Assembly: GCA_020622165.1 (NCBI GenBank)
Contig: JACNMN010000007.1
Span: 163,053-227,052 of the forward strand
Direction: 5' to 3'
Source: Boseongicola sp. H5
GTDB taxonomy: Bacteria; Pseudomonadota; Alphaproteobacteria; Rhodobacterales; Rhodobacteraceae
DNA: 64,000 bases
How positions within the stretch are numbered: the stretch's first letter is position 1; every line of letters begins with the position of its first letter. Positions 44,211 through 53,029 of this stretch are shown in pieces. A program made the translations under genes and the position numbers. The notes under the pieces are model-generated. The model saw only the letters and a list, made by a program, of their open reading frames with translations, made no database searches and was not told where the DNA came from.

Positions 44211-45914
44211 CTACTTCTTTACCAGATAGGGGCGGTTATCACCGGGCTTCGTTTGCAATCCCTGGGTCGTGGCCGGAAAATCTCCGATCACGAAGGGTTG
44301 CATGCCCTGGTTCTTGAGGTTTTGCAGAAACTGCCCGAACCCGTCCAGATTGGCCATGCGCGGTGCCTCGGTCAGGCGCGGCGCCGAAGGCCCGTCCATC
44401 GCATCCAGAATGCTTTGCAGGTTCTCCATCGGCTCCTCCACGAACTCGGCAAGCGACCAGATCCGCACATCGGCCCGGGTCTTGACGCTGCGTAGGATGT
44501 TCAGGAACTCCACCTCCCGCTTCTGCATCATTGCGGCCTCTTTGCGGATCTCGCCGAAATCTCGATTCGAAAGAAACAGCGGCACAGCCCAGGCCCCGGT
44601 GATGCCCGAGATCTGCGCGTTGCTGTCTGAGGACAGGAACCAGCCGATTTTCTGGTTGTCGCGCGGGCTGAACTGGAACACCTGGCGTTCGCCCCGCGTG
44701 TTCCAGATGAGGCTCGTCAGGAAATGCTGCGGATTGTAATCGCGCAGTTTCGCAGCCGACGACAAACAGCCGGCATAGACATCCGTATCTCCGGCGAAAC
44801 GGGCCCGGACTGGATCGAAGAGGTTGCCATGGACCCGCGCTCCGAGACGGCGGGACAGCCACGGCTCGAAATCCTCGAACAGGTCGTTGAAGCCCTGAAA
44901 CACGGAGTACCGCGCGCAGGTCTTGCCGTTTTCCCAGTCGAGATTGGGGAACCGGCTGTGCATGTAAAGGCCCGCACGGCCCCGCGTCCGGCGTTCCAAC
45001 GCCTTTGCGAACACCCGGTCGATCTTGCCCGGTGCGGGCTCCGCCATCTGGGATCCGGGCTGATCGGCGCGCAGGAATGTCTCGTAAAGACGGTTTGCAC
45101 GCGGCCACGCCTTGCGCGCCACGAAGCAATCCGAGCGGCGCAGAAGATGCAGATGGTCATCGTAGAACACATGCGGCTTGCCCTGAAAATCGAACTTCGA
45201 CAGGGTCAGCGACCGGCTCTCCATCTGTCTGGAATAGACCCGCGCAAGCGTCTGATAATAGCTCTCGTCGGGAATCCAGACCAGTTTGAAGAAAGCGTCA
45301 TGGGCCTTGCGCGCCGGGTCCTGCAGGATCGCCGACAATGTCTGCCGCGTCAGGCACCACCATTGAGAGCCCAGATGCGGCACCAGCCCTTCGGGCATTT
45401 CGCGTTTCAGGCCAAGGGTCCGTTGCAGCTCGACATAGCGATCGAACAGGAAGCGATGTCGCTTCCACGAGAAGGGGAACCGGAAGAGGAATCGTTCTGA
45501 ATTCAAGCCGCCCACGGTCCATTCCACATCCTGCGTGGTCACGCTTTCGATAAAATCCGTATGCGGCCGGGCGGCAAGATACTCTTTCAGTTCCTCAACC
45601 GGCCTCAGCGGCAGGCAGGAGCCGCTGGCCAGATAGACATGGCGGACCTTCGGGAACTCCGCCAGCATCACCTCGGACGCGGTCTGCGACGCGGCAACCA
45701 GCGACCAGGTGCCCCATTCGCATTTGTGCCGCTTGGAAAACCGGATATTCGGCAGGTCCGACAGCGTGGATTGCAGCCAGGCATTGGCCCTGGCGCTGAC
45801 CCGCTTGTCCACATGTATGACAACCGGGCATTCGCGTTCGGCCCAGTGCCTGGCCACCTCCGCCGCCCGGTCCAGCGCGGTGTGGCAAAGCATGACGAAC
45901 CCGACACTGCTCAT
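44211..45914 (-). CDS. GT14-like (core-2/I-branching type) glycosyltransferase with C-terminal extension
   Basis: 567 residues. The N-terminal ~290 residues resemble family 14 beta-1,6-N-acetylglucosaminyltransferases: GFVMLCHTALDRAAEV opening, VVIHVDKRV, YLASGSCLPLRPVEEL, GSQWWCLTRQT and WIPDESYYQTL. The remaining ~270 residues (SRFPNLDWENGKTCARY ... GDNRPYLVKK) form a second domain that I do not recognise by function. Stop abuts the sulfotransferase start and its start overlaps the preceding gene, so co-transcribed in the polysaccharide locus. Sugar specificity unknown. Confidence 0.8.
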   Translation of the reverse strand: MSSVGFVMLCHTALDRAAEVARHWAERECPVVIHVDKRVSARANAWLQSTLSDLPNIRFSKRHKCEWGTWSLVAASQTASEVMLAEFPKVRHVYLASGSCLPLRPVEELKEYLAARPHTDFIESVTTQDVEWTVGGLNSERFLFRFPFSWKRHRFLFDRYVELQRTLGLKREMPEGLVPHLGSQWWCLTRQTLSAILQDPARKAHDAFFKLVWIPDESYYQTLARVYSRQMESRSLTLSKFDFQGKPHVFYDDHLHLLRRSDCFVARKAWPRANRLYETFLRADQPGSQMAEPAPGKIDRVFAKALERRTRGRAGLYMHSRFPNLDWENGKTCARYSVFQGFNDLFEDFEPWLSRRLGARVHGNLFDPVRARFAGDTDVYAGCLSSAAKLRDYNPQHFLTSLIWNTRGERQVFQFSPRDNQKIGWFLSSDSNAQISGITGAWAVPLFLSNRDFGEIRKEAAMMQKREVEFLNILRSVKTRADVRIWSLAEFVEEPMENLQSILDAMDGPSAPRLTEAPRMANLDGFGQFLQNLKNQGMQPFVIGDFPATTQGLQTKPGDNRPYLVKK

Positions 45915-46921
45915 GCCCAGTTCCCCTTGGACATGAGGCCCAGGATCTCAAGCTGCCGCCAGTTGATGTAGCGCTCGGACCACTTGCACCAGAAATTCGG
46001 ATCTTCGTTCAGGCCCGCATGATAGGCCTTGTATTCATGGCTGTTGGCATAGTGCTGCCGACGTTCAAGCTCCTCCTCCGCCTTCGACGTGAAGGTGTCG
46101 AGAAACTTGGCATGCATCAGGACGCCGGAGGTCTTTTCCCCGCCCCATTCGTCGTAAACGAGGTTCAGCCCCCGCGGCAGAAGCATGTGGGTGGAGCTGG
46201 CAAAGGCGTAGGACCGGTTCCATTTGACCAGCGGGATCTTGTTCAGCGCGGGCGCCCGCTCGGGCCGGTCGGGAAAGAAAAGGCGGGCGCGCGGGCCGCC
46301 CTGGATCCACAGGTTTCCGAACTGCCAGTTCCGCTTGATCTGATAATTGCCCGCATCGAACCAGCAGGCGATCTCGAACGGGTTCTGACCGTCATGATAG
46401 GGTTGGGCGGTGATCGACCCTTTCGGGTACATGTCAAGCAGCATGGTCCCGAAGGACTTGATGGAAGAGGCATCCAGCCAATCGGTCAGCGCCGGGATCG
46501 GGCGGCTGTCGCAGAACGGATAGACCAGGAACTCGTCGGGATCGACCACAAGGCTCCAATGGCCATGGGCGTATTTCATCAAAAGCCAGTTCAGCCAGTC
46601 CATCCCGAAGCGGGACCGCTTGTAGCTGGCGGATGTCGTCCAGACGGAACAATCGGACTGCGCGGCCAGAAACTCGCGCGTCCCGTCGGTGCTGTCATTG
46701 TCGACAAAGAAGAAATGCGAGATGCCGCGGTCGCGATAGTACTCAAGGAAGTACTTCAGGCGCAGTTTCTCGTTGCGAAGGGTCACAAAACACAGAACGT
46801 CGTCCGGGCGGATCAGGTCGGTGCGGTCGGCGACCGGCAGAAGCTGCCAGCGTTTGCGCATGGCGCGGATGCGGAATTTCCGTCGCCTCAGGCGCAATCC
46901 ATAGCGCTGAATCGCCTTCAT
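45911..46921 (-). CDS. Glycosyltransferase family 2-like protein
   Basis: 336 residues of the Glyco_tranf_2_4 type (GT2/GT92-like). VLCFVTLRNEKLRLKYFLEYY opens the nucleotide-sugar domain, FFVDNDSTDGT follows, and VVDPDEFLVYP is the DxD-like metal site. Further conserved HAKFLDTF near the C-terminus. Start ATG 46921 overlaps the upstream gene's stop (ATGA); the open frame's earlier start at 46948 is inside that gene. Acts in assembling the surface glycan; donor and acceptor unknown. Confidence 0.83.
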   Translation of the reverse strand: MKAIQRYGLRLRRRKFRIRAMRKRWQLLPVADRTDLIRPDDVLCFVTLRNEKLRLKYFLEYYRDRGISHFFFVDNDSTDGTREFLAAQSDCSVWTTSASYKRSRFGMDWLNWLLMKYAHGHWSLVVDPDEFLVYPFCDSRPIPALTDWLDASSIKSFGTMLLDMYPKGSITAQPYHDGQNPFEIACWFDAGNYQIKRNWQFGNLWIQGGPRARLFFPDRPERAPALNKIPLVKWNRSYAFASSTHMLLPRGLNLVYDEWGGEKTSGVLMHAKFLDTFTSKAEEELERRQHYANSHEYKAYHAGLNEDPNFWCKWSERYINWRQLEILGLMSKGNWA

Positions 46922-48198
46922 GACCTGCCTTCTTGCCTGTCCTGCCAAAGTGCAGCCAAGGCCGCTTCGACGGTTCCAAAATGTGCCTGCCAGTCGGGAA
47001 GCCGGGCTTTTGAAGGGTCAGGCACTGGCAAACTATCCACAATTCGTTGCTTTATCGTTGCGGACCAAGAGTACGCATCCCGGGGGTCAAGGTAAATGAC
47101 GCTGTCGCCCAGAACCTCGCGCAGAACCGGAAGGTCCGAGCAGAACGGAACGCAGCCCTCTCGAAGCGCCTCGGCCGGAGGCAGGCCGAACCCCTCCGCA
47201 AGGCTGGGGAATAGCAGCCCGCTGGCCGCCGCCATCAGGCTTCTCACCTGCGTATCGGGCAGGGCTCCATGCTCGAAGATACAGGTCCCGTTCAGAGAGT
47301 GATCGTCAAGGCGCGCAAGAAGATCCTCGCTCCGCCAGCCCCGGTTTCCGACCAGATGCAGATGCGGGACCCGGTTTGCAGGCAGGGTTTCGGCCAGATC
47401 GTCCCAGACATCCAGCAAAAGCGCGTGGTTCTTGCGGGGCTCGATGGTTCCCAAAGCCAGAAAGGATGGATGGCCGGGATCAAAACCCGGCGGCAGTGGC
47501 CCGAACGCCACCGGATCCGGCAGGCCCAGATGGGCAACCGCAATATCCGGCAGTCCGCCCCAGCCCGCGGCATGAGATGTCAGGCGCGCGCGGGTATCAT
47601 GGGAGTTTGCAATGATCAGATCCGCCTGCATGCAGACGCGCTTCATCATGGCCGCAAAACCCTGCGTCTGGCCCGGGACAACGAAATCGGGATAATCCAG
47701 CGGGATTACATCATGAACCAGCACCGCCATCCGCATGTCCGGGTGGGCGGATACGGCGGCAAGCATTCGAAGCGACAGGTTGCTGTGCCCCACATTCAGA
47801 TAGACCGTCTGATCGCGAAACTGTGCCCTTAGCATCGTCGAAATCCGCCCGGCAAGGCAGCGCGCCGTTGCATGGGGGCGCAACATGGCCTCGGCCCGGT
47901 GCCGGGGATTGCGGGCCTTGCCGTAAGCGCGCGACAACCGGTCCGCCCGGCCAAGGGGCAGGCGGCCATCGAGGATATCGGAAAGACAGGATCCGCCGTC
48001 GCGGCCAAGAAGCAGGTAGCCCCGGGTTGTCCGGCAAATGTACCGGGTATCCGGATGATGACGAAGACATCGGTTCAGATAGGCATATTCGACACGATCC
48101 ACACCGGTCAGCGCACCACGACCGACCCGGCTGAGCAGGCGCGTCACATCCAGACAGATCGGGTATTCGGCACGGCCCACGGGCAAGGCCCCTTTCAT
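46918..48198 (-). CDS. Glycosyltransferase family 4
   Basis: 426 residues of the GT-B fold. N-terminal acceptor domain with ICLDVTRLLSRVGRGALTGVDR and VLVHDVIPLDYPDFV; C-terminal donor domain with FLALGTIEPRKNHALLL, LHLVGNRGW and the GT4 signature LFPSLAEGFGLPPAEAL. Co-directional with galU upstream (13-nt gap) and coupled to the next GT by overlap. Predicted cytoplasmic; sugar unknown. Confidence 0.88.
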   Translation of the reverse strand: MKGALPVGRAEYPICLDVTRLLSRVGRGALTGVDRVEYAYLNRCLRHHPDTRYICRTTRGYLLLGRDGGSCLSDILDGRLPLGRADRLSRAYGKARNPRHRAEAMLRPHATARCLAGRISTMLRAQFRDQTVYLNVGHSNLSLRMLAAVSAHPDMRMAVLVHDVIPLDYPDFVVPGQTQGFAAMMKRVCMQADLIIANSHDTRARLTSHAAGWGGLPDIAVAHLGLPDPVAFGPLPPGFDPGHPSFLALGTIEPRKNHALLLDVWDDLAETLPANRVPHLHLVGNRGWRSEDLLARLDDHSLNGTCIFEHGALPDTQVRSLMAAASGLLFPSLAEGFGLPPAEALREGCVPFCSDLPVLREVLGDSVIYLDPRDAYSWSATIKQRIVDSLPVPDPSKARLPDWQAHFGTVEAALAALWQDRQEGRS

Positions 48199-48211
48199 CT
48201 GGGGCAGGCGC

Positions 48212-49105
48212 TCACTGTGCCGCGTTTTGCGTGGCCATCATTTCGTCCAGGTATTGCGAGAATTCGTCGCGCAACTCCTCCCGCGCCAGGCCGAACGCGA
48301 CGGTCGCCTGAAGAAAACCGGCCTTGGAACCGCAATCGAACCGCTGCCCCCGGAACCGGAAGCCATAGACATTGCCGGACACTTCGATCTCCTGCGCGAT
48401 CGCATCGGTCAACTGAACCTCGCCGCCTGCGCCGGTTTTGATCCTGTGCAGGTTGTTCATGATGTTCGGCGTCAGGATGTACCGCCCGATGACCGCAAGG
48501 TTCGACGGCTGCTTGCCCATGGGGGGTTTCTCGACCATCCCCTTGACCGACACGACCGAGCCCATGTCCTCCTTGATGTCGAGAATGCCGTAGGCCGAAG
48601 CCTTGTCCGAGGGCACCTCCATCGCGGCGACCATATTGCCCCCGGTTTCTGCATGCGCCTCGACCATCTGCTGCAGGCAGGGCGTTTCGGCGGCGATGAC
48701 ATCGTCGGGCAGGATCACGGCAAAGGGCTCATCCGCCAGAAGCCGCCGTGCGCACCAAACGGCATGGCCAAGGCCAAGGGGCCGGTGCTGACGCAGATAG
48801 GCGATGGCGCCACTGTCCATATTGGTGGTCTTCAAGGCCTGAAGCAGATCCTCCTTGCCCTTCTTGCGAAGGGCGGTTTCCAGTTCTGGCGAATGGTCGA
48901 AGTAATCCTCCAGCGCGCTCTTGCCGCGCGACGTGACGAAGATGAACTCCTTGATCCCCGCGGCACGCGCCTCGTCGATCGCGTATTGGATCAGCGGCCG
49001 GTCGACCAGCGTCATGATTTCCTTGGGAATGGATTTCGTGGCGGGCAAGAACCGGGTTCCCAGCCCCGCCACCGGAAAGATCGCCTTGGTCACACGTTTT
49101 TTCAT
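48212..49105 (-). CDS. galU: UTP-glucose-1-phosphate uridylyltransferase
   Basis: Makes UDP-glucose for polysaccharide and lipid synthesis. 297 residues, beginning MKKRVTKAIFPVAGLGTRFLP, with the nucleotide-binding AGLGTRFLPATKSIPKE segment, ILPDDVIAAET and VGRYIL-like region, matching GalU. The ATG at 49105 is chosen because it gives the family N-terminus; an earlier ATG at 49126 adds eight residues. Supplies sugar donor to the glycosyltransferases on either side. Confidence 0.94.
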   Translation of the reverse strand: MKKRVTKAIFPVAGLGTRFLPATKSIPKEIMTLVDRPLIQYAIDEARAAGIKEFIFVTSRGKSALEDYFDHSPELETALRKKGKEDLLQALKTTNMDSGAIAYLRQHRPLGLGHAVWCARRLLADEPFAVILPDDVIAAETPCLQQMVEAHAETGGNMVAAMEVPSDKASAYGILDIKEDMGSVVSVKGMVEKPPMGKQPSNLAVIGRYILTPNIMNNLHRIKTGAGGEVQLTDAIAQEIEVSGNVYGFRFRGQRFDCGSKAGFLQATVAFGLAREELRDEFSQYLDEMMATQNAAQ

Positions 49106-49248
49106 AAACTCACCATTCAGCCCCATGGCTCGCACGCAGCCACGCCTTAACCGACATAGTCAGGTCGTTGGCGAAGGGCCAGCTTTTGCTGGAATCATGG
49201 CGCTGCGAAGCCCGCAAAAGTTGATATCTGTGGCTTCCTTATCAAAAA

Positions 49249-50475
49249 TCAGCCGCGATGGGGACGGCATCGCTCCGTCTCGGCGCGAACCCGTCCGCGA
49301 AAGCCCCAGGCCTGGGCAAAGGCTTGCCCACGATCCGAACGGCCGAAAAGGCCCCCGGCCTGAACCCAGACCCCGGTTTCCGAAAACGCGACGCGATGGG
49401 CCCGCAAACTCGGCGCAAACAGAAAAACCGTGACCGTCCCGCCTTTAACGGCTTTCTGCGCCGCCTCCGCCAGAAGGCGCCGTGCCTGGAACCAGCGACC
49501 GGCCATGTAGACCGCCTGCGGCGCAGGCTCCTCCCGCAATGTCAGAAACGTACCGTCACCAACAGTCGGGATCAGCGTCTGCCGGGGCTGACGCGTCATG
49601 CCCGCGGCGATCCCGTCCTCAAGGTCTTTCCGCAAGCGCCCTACATCCCCGGGTTCCAGATCTCCGCGCAGCAGAAACCGGTCAAGACGGTCCCTTTGCT
49701 GCTTTCGAAACGCATTCAGTCTCGGCACAACCCGATCGGCCTGCCCGTGTTTGCGCAGATAAACCGCCATGCTGGCCCCGATCTGCGCCAGCGATCTGGG
49801 GGCCCGGTTGCGGTGGCGCCGGCTTGAGGGCGCAAAGCCGTGATGAACCAGCGCTCCGGGTACGGCGGCACTCCTGAGGCCGGCCCGGTGCAGCCGCATG
49901 GCCAGATCGGTGTCGTCGAGATAGAAGGCGAAGGCCTCGTCGAAACCGCCGATCTGCTCGATCGCCTTCCGGCGCAGCGCGAAATTCGTGCCTTGCAGCT
50001 TCAGTGCATAGCCTTCCGGCAAATCCGGGCAGACCGGCCCGGCGCCCGGCAGATCAAGCGCCATCTCCTCCGCCAAGCCGTTCACGGCCCGGCTGCCCCA
50101 TTGCAGGGAAATCCCGTTGCGCCCGATCACATGGCCGCCAGCCGCCATTACGTCTGGGTCCTCGAAGGCCGCGATCAGGCGCGTCAGCCAACTCGGCTCC
50201 GGCACCGCGTCATCGTCGACAAAGGCGAGGATCTCTCCCCCAGCCATGGCGATACCCAGATTGCGCGCCGCCGAGATATTCTGCCGCGTCTCAAGCCTGG
50301 TCTTGATCCGCCCGGCAAAGCTCAGATCCGCGATGCGGTCCAGCCCGTTCCGGTCGGCAACGACGATCAGTTCGACCGGGCGATACGCCAGCTGATGGAT
50401 ACCCAGCAGGCACCGTCTCAGCAGGGCCGGGCGGCCTTGGCTGACAACGATCACGCTGACCGGAAGCGCCGCCAT
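49249..50475 (-). CDS. Glycosyltransferase family 2 with C-terminal extension
   Basis: 408 residues. GT-A domain in the first ~250: VSVIVVSQGRPALLRRCL, ISAARNLGIAMAGGEILAF, the DxD-type FVDDDAVPEPSW and the acceptor-side YLDDTDLAMRLHRAG. The last ~130 residues (EPGDVGRLRKDLEDGIAAG onward) are a separate, unrecognised region. The ATG at 50475 shares one base with the kdsB stop, so the genes are coupled. Likely adds a sugar to the surface polysaccharide or a protein. Confidence 0.84.
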   Translation of the reverse strand: MAALPVSVIVVSQGRPALLRRCLLGIHQLAYRPVELIVVADRNGLDRIADLSFAGRIKTRLETRQNISAARNLGIAMAGGEILAFVDDDAVPEPSWLTRLIAAFEDPDVMAAGGHVIGRNGISLQWGSRAVNGLAEEMALDLPGAGPVCPDLPEGYALKLQGTNFALRRKAIEQIGGFDEAFAFYLDDTDLAMRLHRAGLRSAAVPGALVHHGFAPSSRRHRNRAPRSLAQIGASMAVYLRKHGQADRVVPRLNAFRKQQRDRLDRFLLRGDLEPGDVGRLRKDLEDGIAAGMTRQPRQTLIPTVGDGTFLTLREEPAPQAVYMAGRWFQARRLLAEAAQKAVKGGTVTVFLFAPSLRAHRVAFSETGVWVQAGGLFGRSDRGQAFAQAWGFRGRVRAETERCRPHRG

Positions 50476-51275
50476 CAGGGCATGTTCATCTGGGCCAGCA
50501 TCGCCTCGATCCGGGGAACATCCTCGGGATTGTTGAGTTCCCAGAACTGGCGCCCGCGCGCGGCGACCTCCACACACAGAACCGGGTGGCCGTGTTCCAG
50601 AAACCGCAACTGCTCCAGCCCCTCCATCTGCTCAAGCCGCCCTGCGGCAAGGCCGGGATAGGCTGACAATGCCTCCGGCCGATACGCATAGACACCGACA
50701 TGGTGAAACACGGGCGTCTCCGCGTCTTCCGGGTAGGTCCCAGCGGTGAAGGGGATCACCTCCTTTGAGAAGAAAAGGGCCCGATGCGCCGCATCGAATA
50801 CCGCCGTCGTGCCACCGACGCGACCGGCGAGCCGGTCCGCCTTGAGCGCATTCAGCGTTTCGCCGTCGCAACGCAGGACCGGCGTGGCGACCGCCGCATC
50901 GGGCGCGGCGCGCAATCCGGCGATCAGATCCTCCAGAAACCAGGCGGGCGTCAACGGCGCATCGCCTTGCAGGTTCACCACAATTTCCACGCCCCCGCCG
51001 ATCAGGCCCAACGCCTCCGCGCAGCGTTCGGTGCCATTGGCGCAGGTCTCCGAGGTCATCAGGACGCGGCCACCGAACCGCTCTGCCGCTTCGGCGATCC
51101 GTTCATCGTCGGTGGCGACGTAGACCGCATCGAACCCGTCCACCGCCATCGCCGCGCGCCAGCTTCGTTCGATCAGGCTTTGCGCGTCTCCGGTCGCACC
51201 GCGCAGGACTGCCAGCGGTTTGCCCGGATAGCGGCTCGACGCGTAGCGCGCCGGGATGATGCAAACGACACTCAT
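50475..51275 (-). CDS. kdsB: 3-deoxy-manno-octulosonate cytidylyltransferase (CMP-Kdo synthetase)
   Basis: Activates Kdo to CMP-Kdo for lipopolysaccharide core or capsule linkers. 266 residues with IPARYASSRYPGKPL at the N-terminus, VYVATDDERIAEA, CANGTERCAEAL and HHVGVYAYRPEAL, the KdsB order. The usual QGDEP is QGDAP here (VNLQGDAPLTP), a small departure at the nucleotide site. Located in a polysaccharide locus and coupled to cysQ, so it may be the capsule-type (KpsU) paralogue. Confidence 0.88.
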   Translation of the reverse strand: MSVVCIIPARYASSRYPGKPLAVLRGATGDAQSLIERSWRAAMAVDGFDAVYVATDDERIAEAAERFGGRVLMTSETCANGTERCAEALGLIGGGVEIVVNLQGDAPLTPAWFLEDLIAGLRAAPDAAVATPVLRCDGETLNALKADRLAGRVGGTTAVFDAAHRALFFSKEVIPFTAGTYPEDAETPVFHHVGVYAYRPEALSAYPGLAAGRLEQMEGLEQLRFLEHGHPVLCVEVAARGRQFWELNNPEDVPRIEAMLAQMNMP

Positions 51276-52069
51276 GAGGATTTCAGGGCGACGCCGGGCG
51301 CATAGGCTATGAAAAACGGGTTCTCGTAGCCGGGCTTGCCATAGACAAACGGCGTGTGATCGTCAAAGCGGACCATCTTGCCGCCCGCGCCGCGCAGGAC
51401 GGCATCGCCCGCCGCCGTGTCCCACTCCATGGTCCGGCCAAGTCTCGGATAAAGATCCGCCTCCGCCGTGGCCAGAAGACAGAATTTGAGCGAGGAGCCC
51501 GCGCTTTTCATATCCGCAACGTTGTATTTGGCGATATAGGCATCAGTTGCGCTATCCCGATGCGATTTCGATGCAACGACCCTCAGCGCGCGCACATCCG
51601 GCACCGAAACGCCGATTTCCGTGACTTCGCCGGACATATCCGGGTTGAAATCGCCGGTTTCTTCGACGCTGCGCCCGTTCGCCTGCGTGTAGAACAAGCG
51701 GCCCTTCGCCGGTGCATAGACCACGCCGCGCACCGGTGCGCCATCGCGCACAAGGGCGATATTGACGGTGAAATCCCCGCGGCGCTGGATGAATTCCTTG
51801 GTCCCGTCCAACGGATCGACGATGATGAAATCGCGGGCGGTTCGCTCGTGGCTGGTCGCCTGCTCTTCGGTGACGAGGGTCATGTCAGGGAATTCGGCGC
51901 GCAATCCCGCCGAGATCAGGGCATCGGCCGCTTCATCGGCCTCCGTGACCGGGCTGTCATCGGATTTGACCTTGACGTCAAAATCATCGGCCTCGTAAAT
52001 CTCCATGATCCGCGCGCCAGCCTCAAGCGCGAGCTTGCGAAAAACGCGTTCGATTTTCTCGAAATCCAC
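51272..52069 (-). CDS. cysQ: 3'(2'),5'-bisphosphate nucleotidase CysQ
   Basis: Mg-dependent inositol-phosphatase-superfamily enzyme hydrolysing PAP (3'-phosphoadenosine 5'-phosphate) to AMP. 265 residues: KVKSDDSPVTEADEAA, VTEEQ, the metal-binding IVDPLDGTKEF and MEWDTAAGDAVLRGAGG are all in place. A GTG start at 52069 with AAGGAG 8 nt upstream. PAP is the by-product of PAPS sulfotransferases, so its place beside one (and kdsB) makes sense for a sulfated glycan. Divergent from the capsule permease. Confidence 0.92.
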   Translation of the reverse strand: MDFEKIERVFRKLALEAGARIMEIYEADDFDVKVKSDDSPVTEADEAADALISAGLRAEFPDMTLVTEEQATSHERTARDFIIVDPLDGTKEFIQRRGDFTVNIALVRDGAPVRGVVYAPAKGRLFYTQANGRSVEETGDFNPDMSGEVTEIGVSVPDVRALRVVASKSHRDSATDAYIAKYNVADMKSAGSSLKFCLLATAEADLYPRLGRTMEWDTAAGDAVLRGAGGKMVRFDDHTPFVYGKPGYENPFFIAYAPGVALKSS

Positions 52070-52207
52070 TCAGGATACTCCTTGCGGTCTAGATTGATCG
52101 TTAATCTCTTTGGCGGTATCGTCATGTAAAGGGCTAAGGGCAAAGCTTCCCTGCATCAAGACAGGGTCCGGCCCACGGGGCACATTCGGCAGGTAGGACT
52201 ATCCCAT

Positions 52208-53029
52208 ATGTTCGAGGCGAGAAGACAAAGATCTACCTGGGGGCTGATGTTCGGCCTGGCGGAAGTCACGTTCTTCGCAGCCGCGCGAAAGGTGCGTCAA
52301 AGCCACCGCAATGCGCTTCTGGCGATCGGGATGAACATTCTCCAGTCGATCATGTTCATCGCCGCCTTCTATCTGATGTTCAACCTTCTCGGGACCCGCA
52401 CGGTCGCCATCCGCGGCAATTTCATGCTGTATCTGATGACCGGAATATTCCTGTACCTTGTGCATATCAAATCCCTTACCGCCGTTGTCGGCTCCGAAGG
52501 CCCGGCCAGCCCGATGATGATGCACGCGCGGATGAACACGATCGTCGCCATCGTCTCGTCGGCACTGTCGGTGCTTTACCAGCAGACGATTTCGCTGTTC
52601 GTGCTTCTCTTCATCATACATGTCGCGATCGCCCCAGTCGAAATACAGGACTGGAACATGGCGTTTTTCATGTTCCTGTTGGCCTGGTTCACCGGCTGTG
52701 TCGCCGGGGTGATCCTGCTTGCGCTGAAACCATGGTTTCCCGATCTGGTCACGATCATCCAGCTTGTCTATGTGCGCGCCAACATGATCGCCTCGGGGAA
52801 GATGTTCGTGGCCAACATGCTGCCAAGCGCGATGGTTGCGCTGTTTGACTGGAATCCGCTGTTTCACATCATCGATCAGATGCGCGGGTTCGTCTTCATC
52901 AACTACAATCCGCACTACACCAACTGGCAATATCCGATCTACTTCGCGCTCATCCTGTTGTTGCTGGGCCTGATGGGCGAGTTCTACAGCCGGAAAAACG
53001 TGTCTTCGAGCTGGAACGCGGGCAGATGA
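52208..53029 (+). CDS. Capsule-type polysaccharide export permease (KpsM/Wzm-like, ABC-2 family)
   Basis: 273-residue inner-membrane permease with about six hydrophobic segments: AIGMNILQSIMFIAAFYLMF, FMLYLMTGIFLYLVHI, LFVLLFIIHVAI, FFMFLLAWFTGCVAGVILLAL, and a final YFALILLLLGLMGEF. The NPLFHIIDQMRGFVF region before the last helix is typical of KpsM/Wzm proteins. It would export the surface glycan with an ATPase that is not in this window. Divergent from cysQ, and its stop overlaps the following SH3 gene. Confidence 0.82.
   Translation: MFEARRQRSTWGLMFGLAEVTFFAAARKVRQSHRNALLAIGMNILQSIMFIAAFYLMFNLLGTRTVAIRGNFMLYLMTGIFLYLVHIKSLTAVVGSEGPASPMMMHARMNTIVAIVSSALSVLYQQTISLFVLLFIIHVAIAPVEIQDWNMAFFMFLLAWFTGCVAGVILLALKPWFPDLVTIIQLVYVRANMIASGKMFVANMLPSAMVALFDWNPLFHIIDQMRGFVFINYNPHYTNWQYPIYFALILLLLGLMGEFYSRKNVSSSWNAGR

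Noticed and set aside
49190..49205. A terminator hairpin (CCAGC-TTTT-GCTGG region) upstream of galU
   Set aside because: Only a 5-bp stem without a T-tract; too weak to call.
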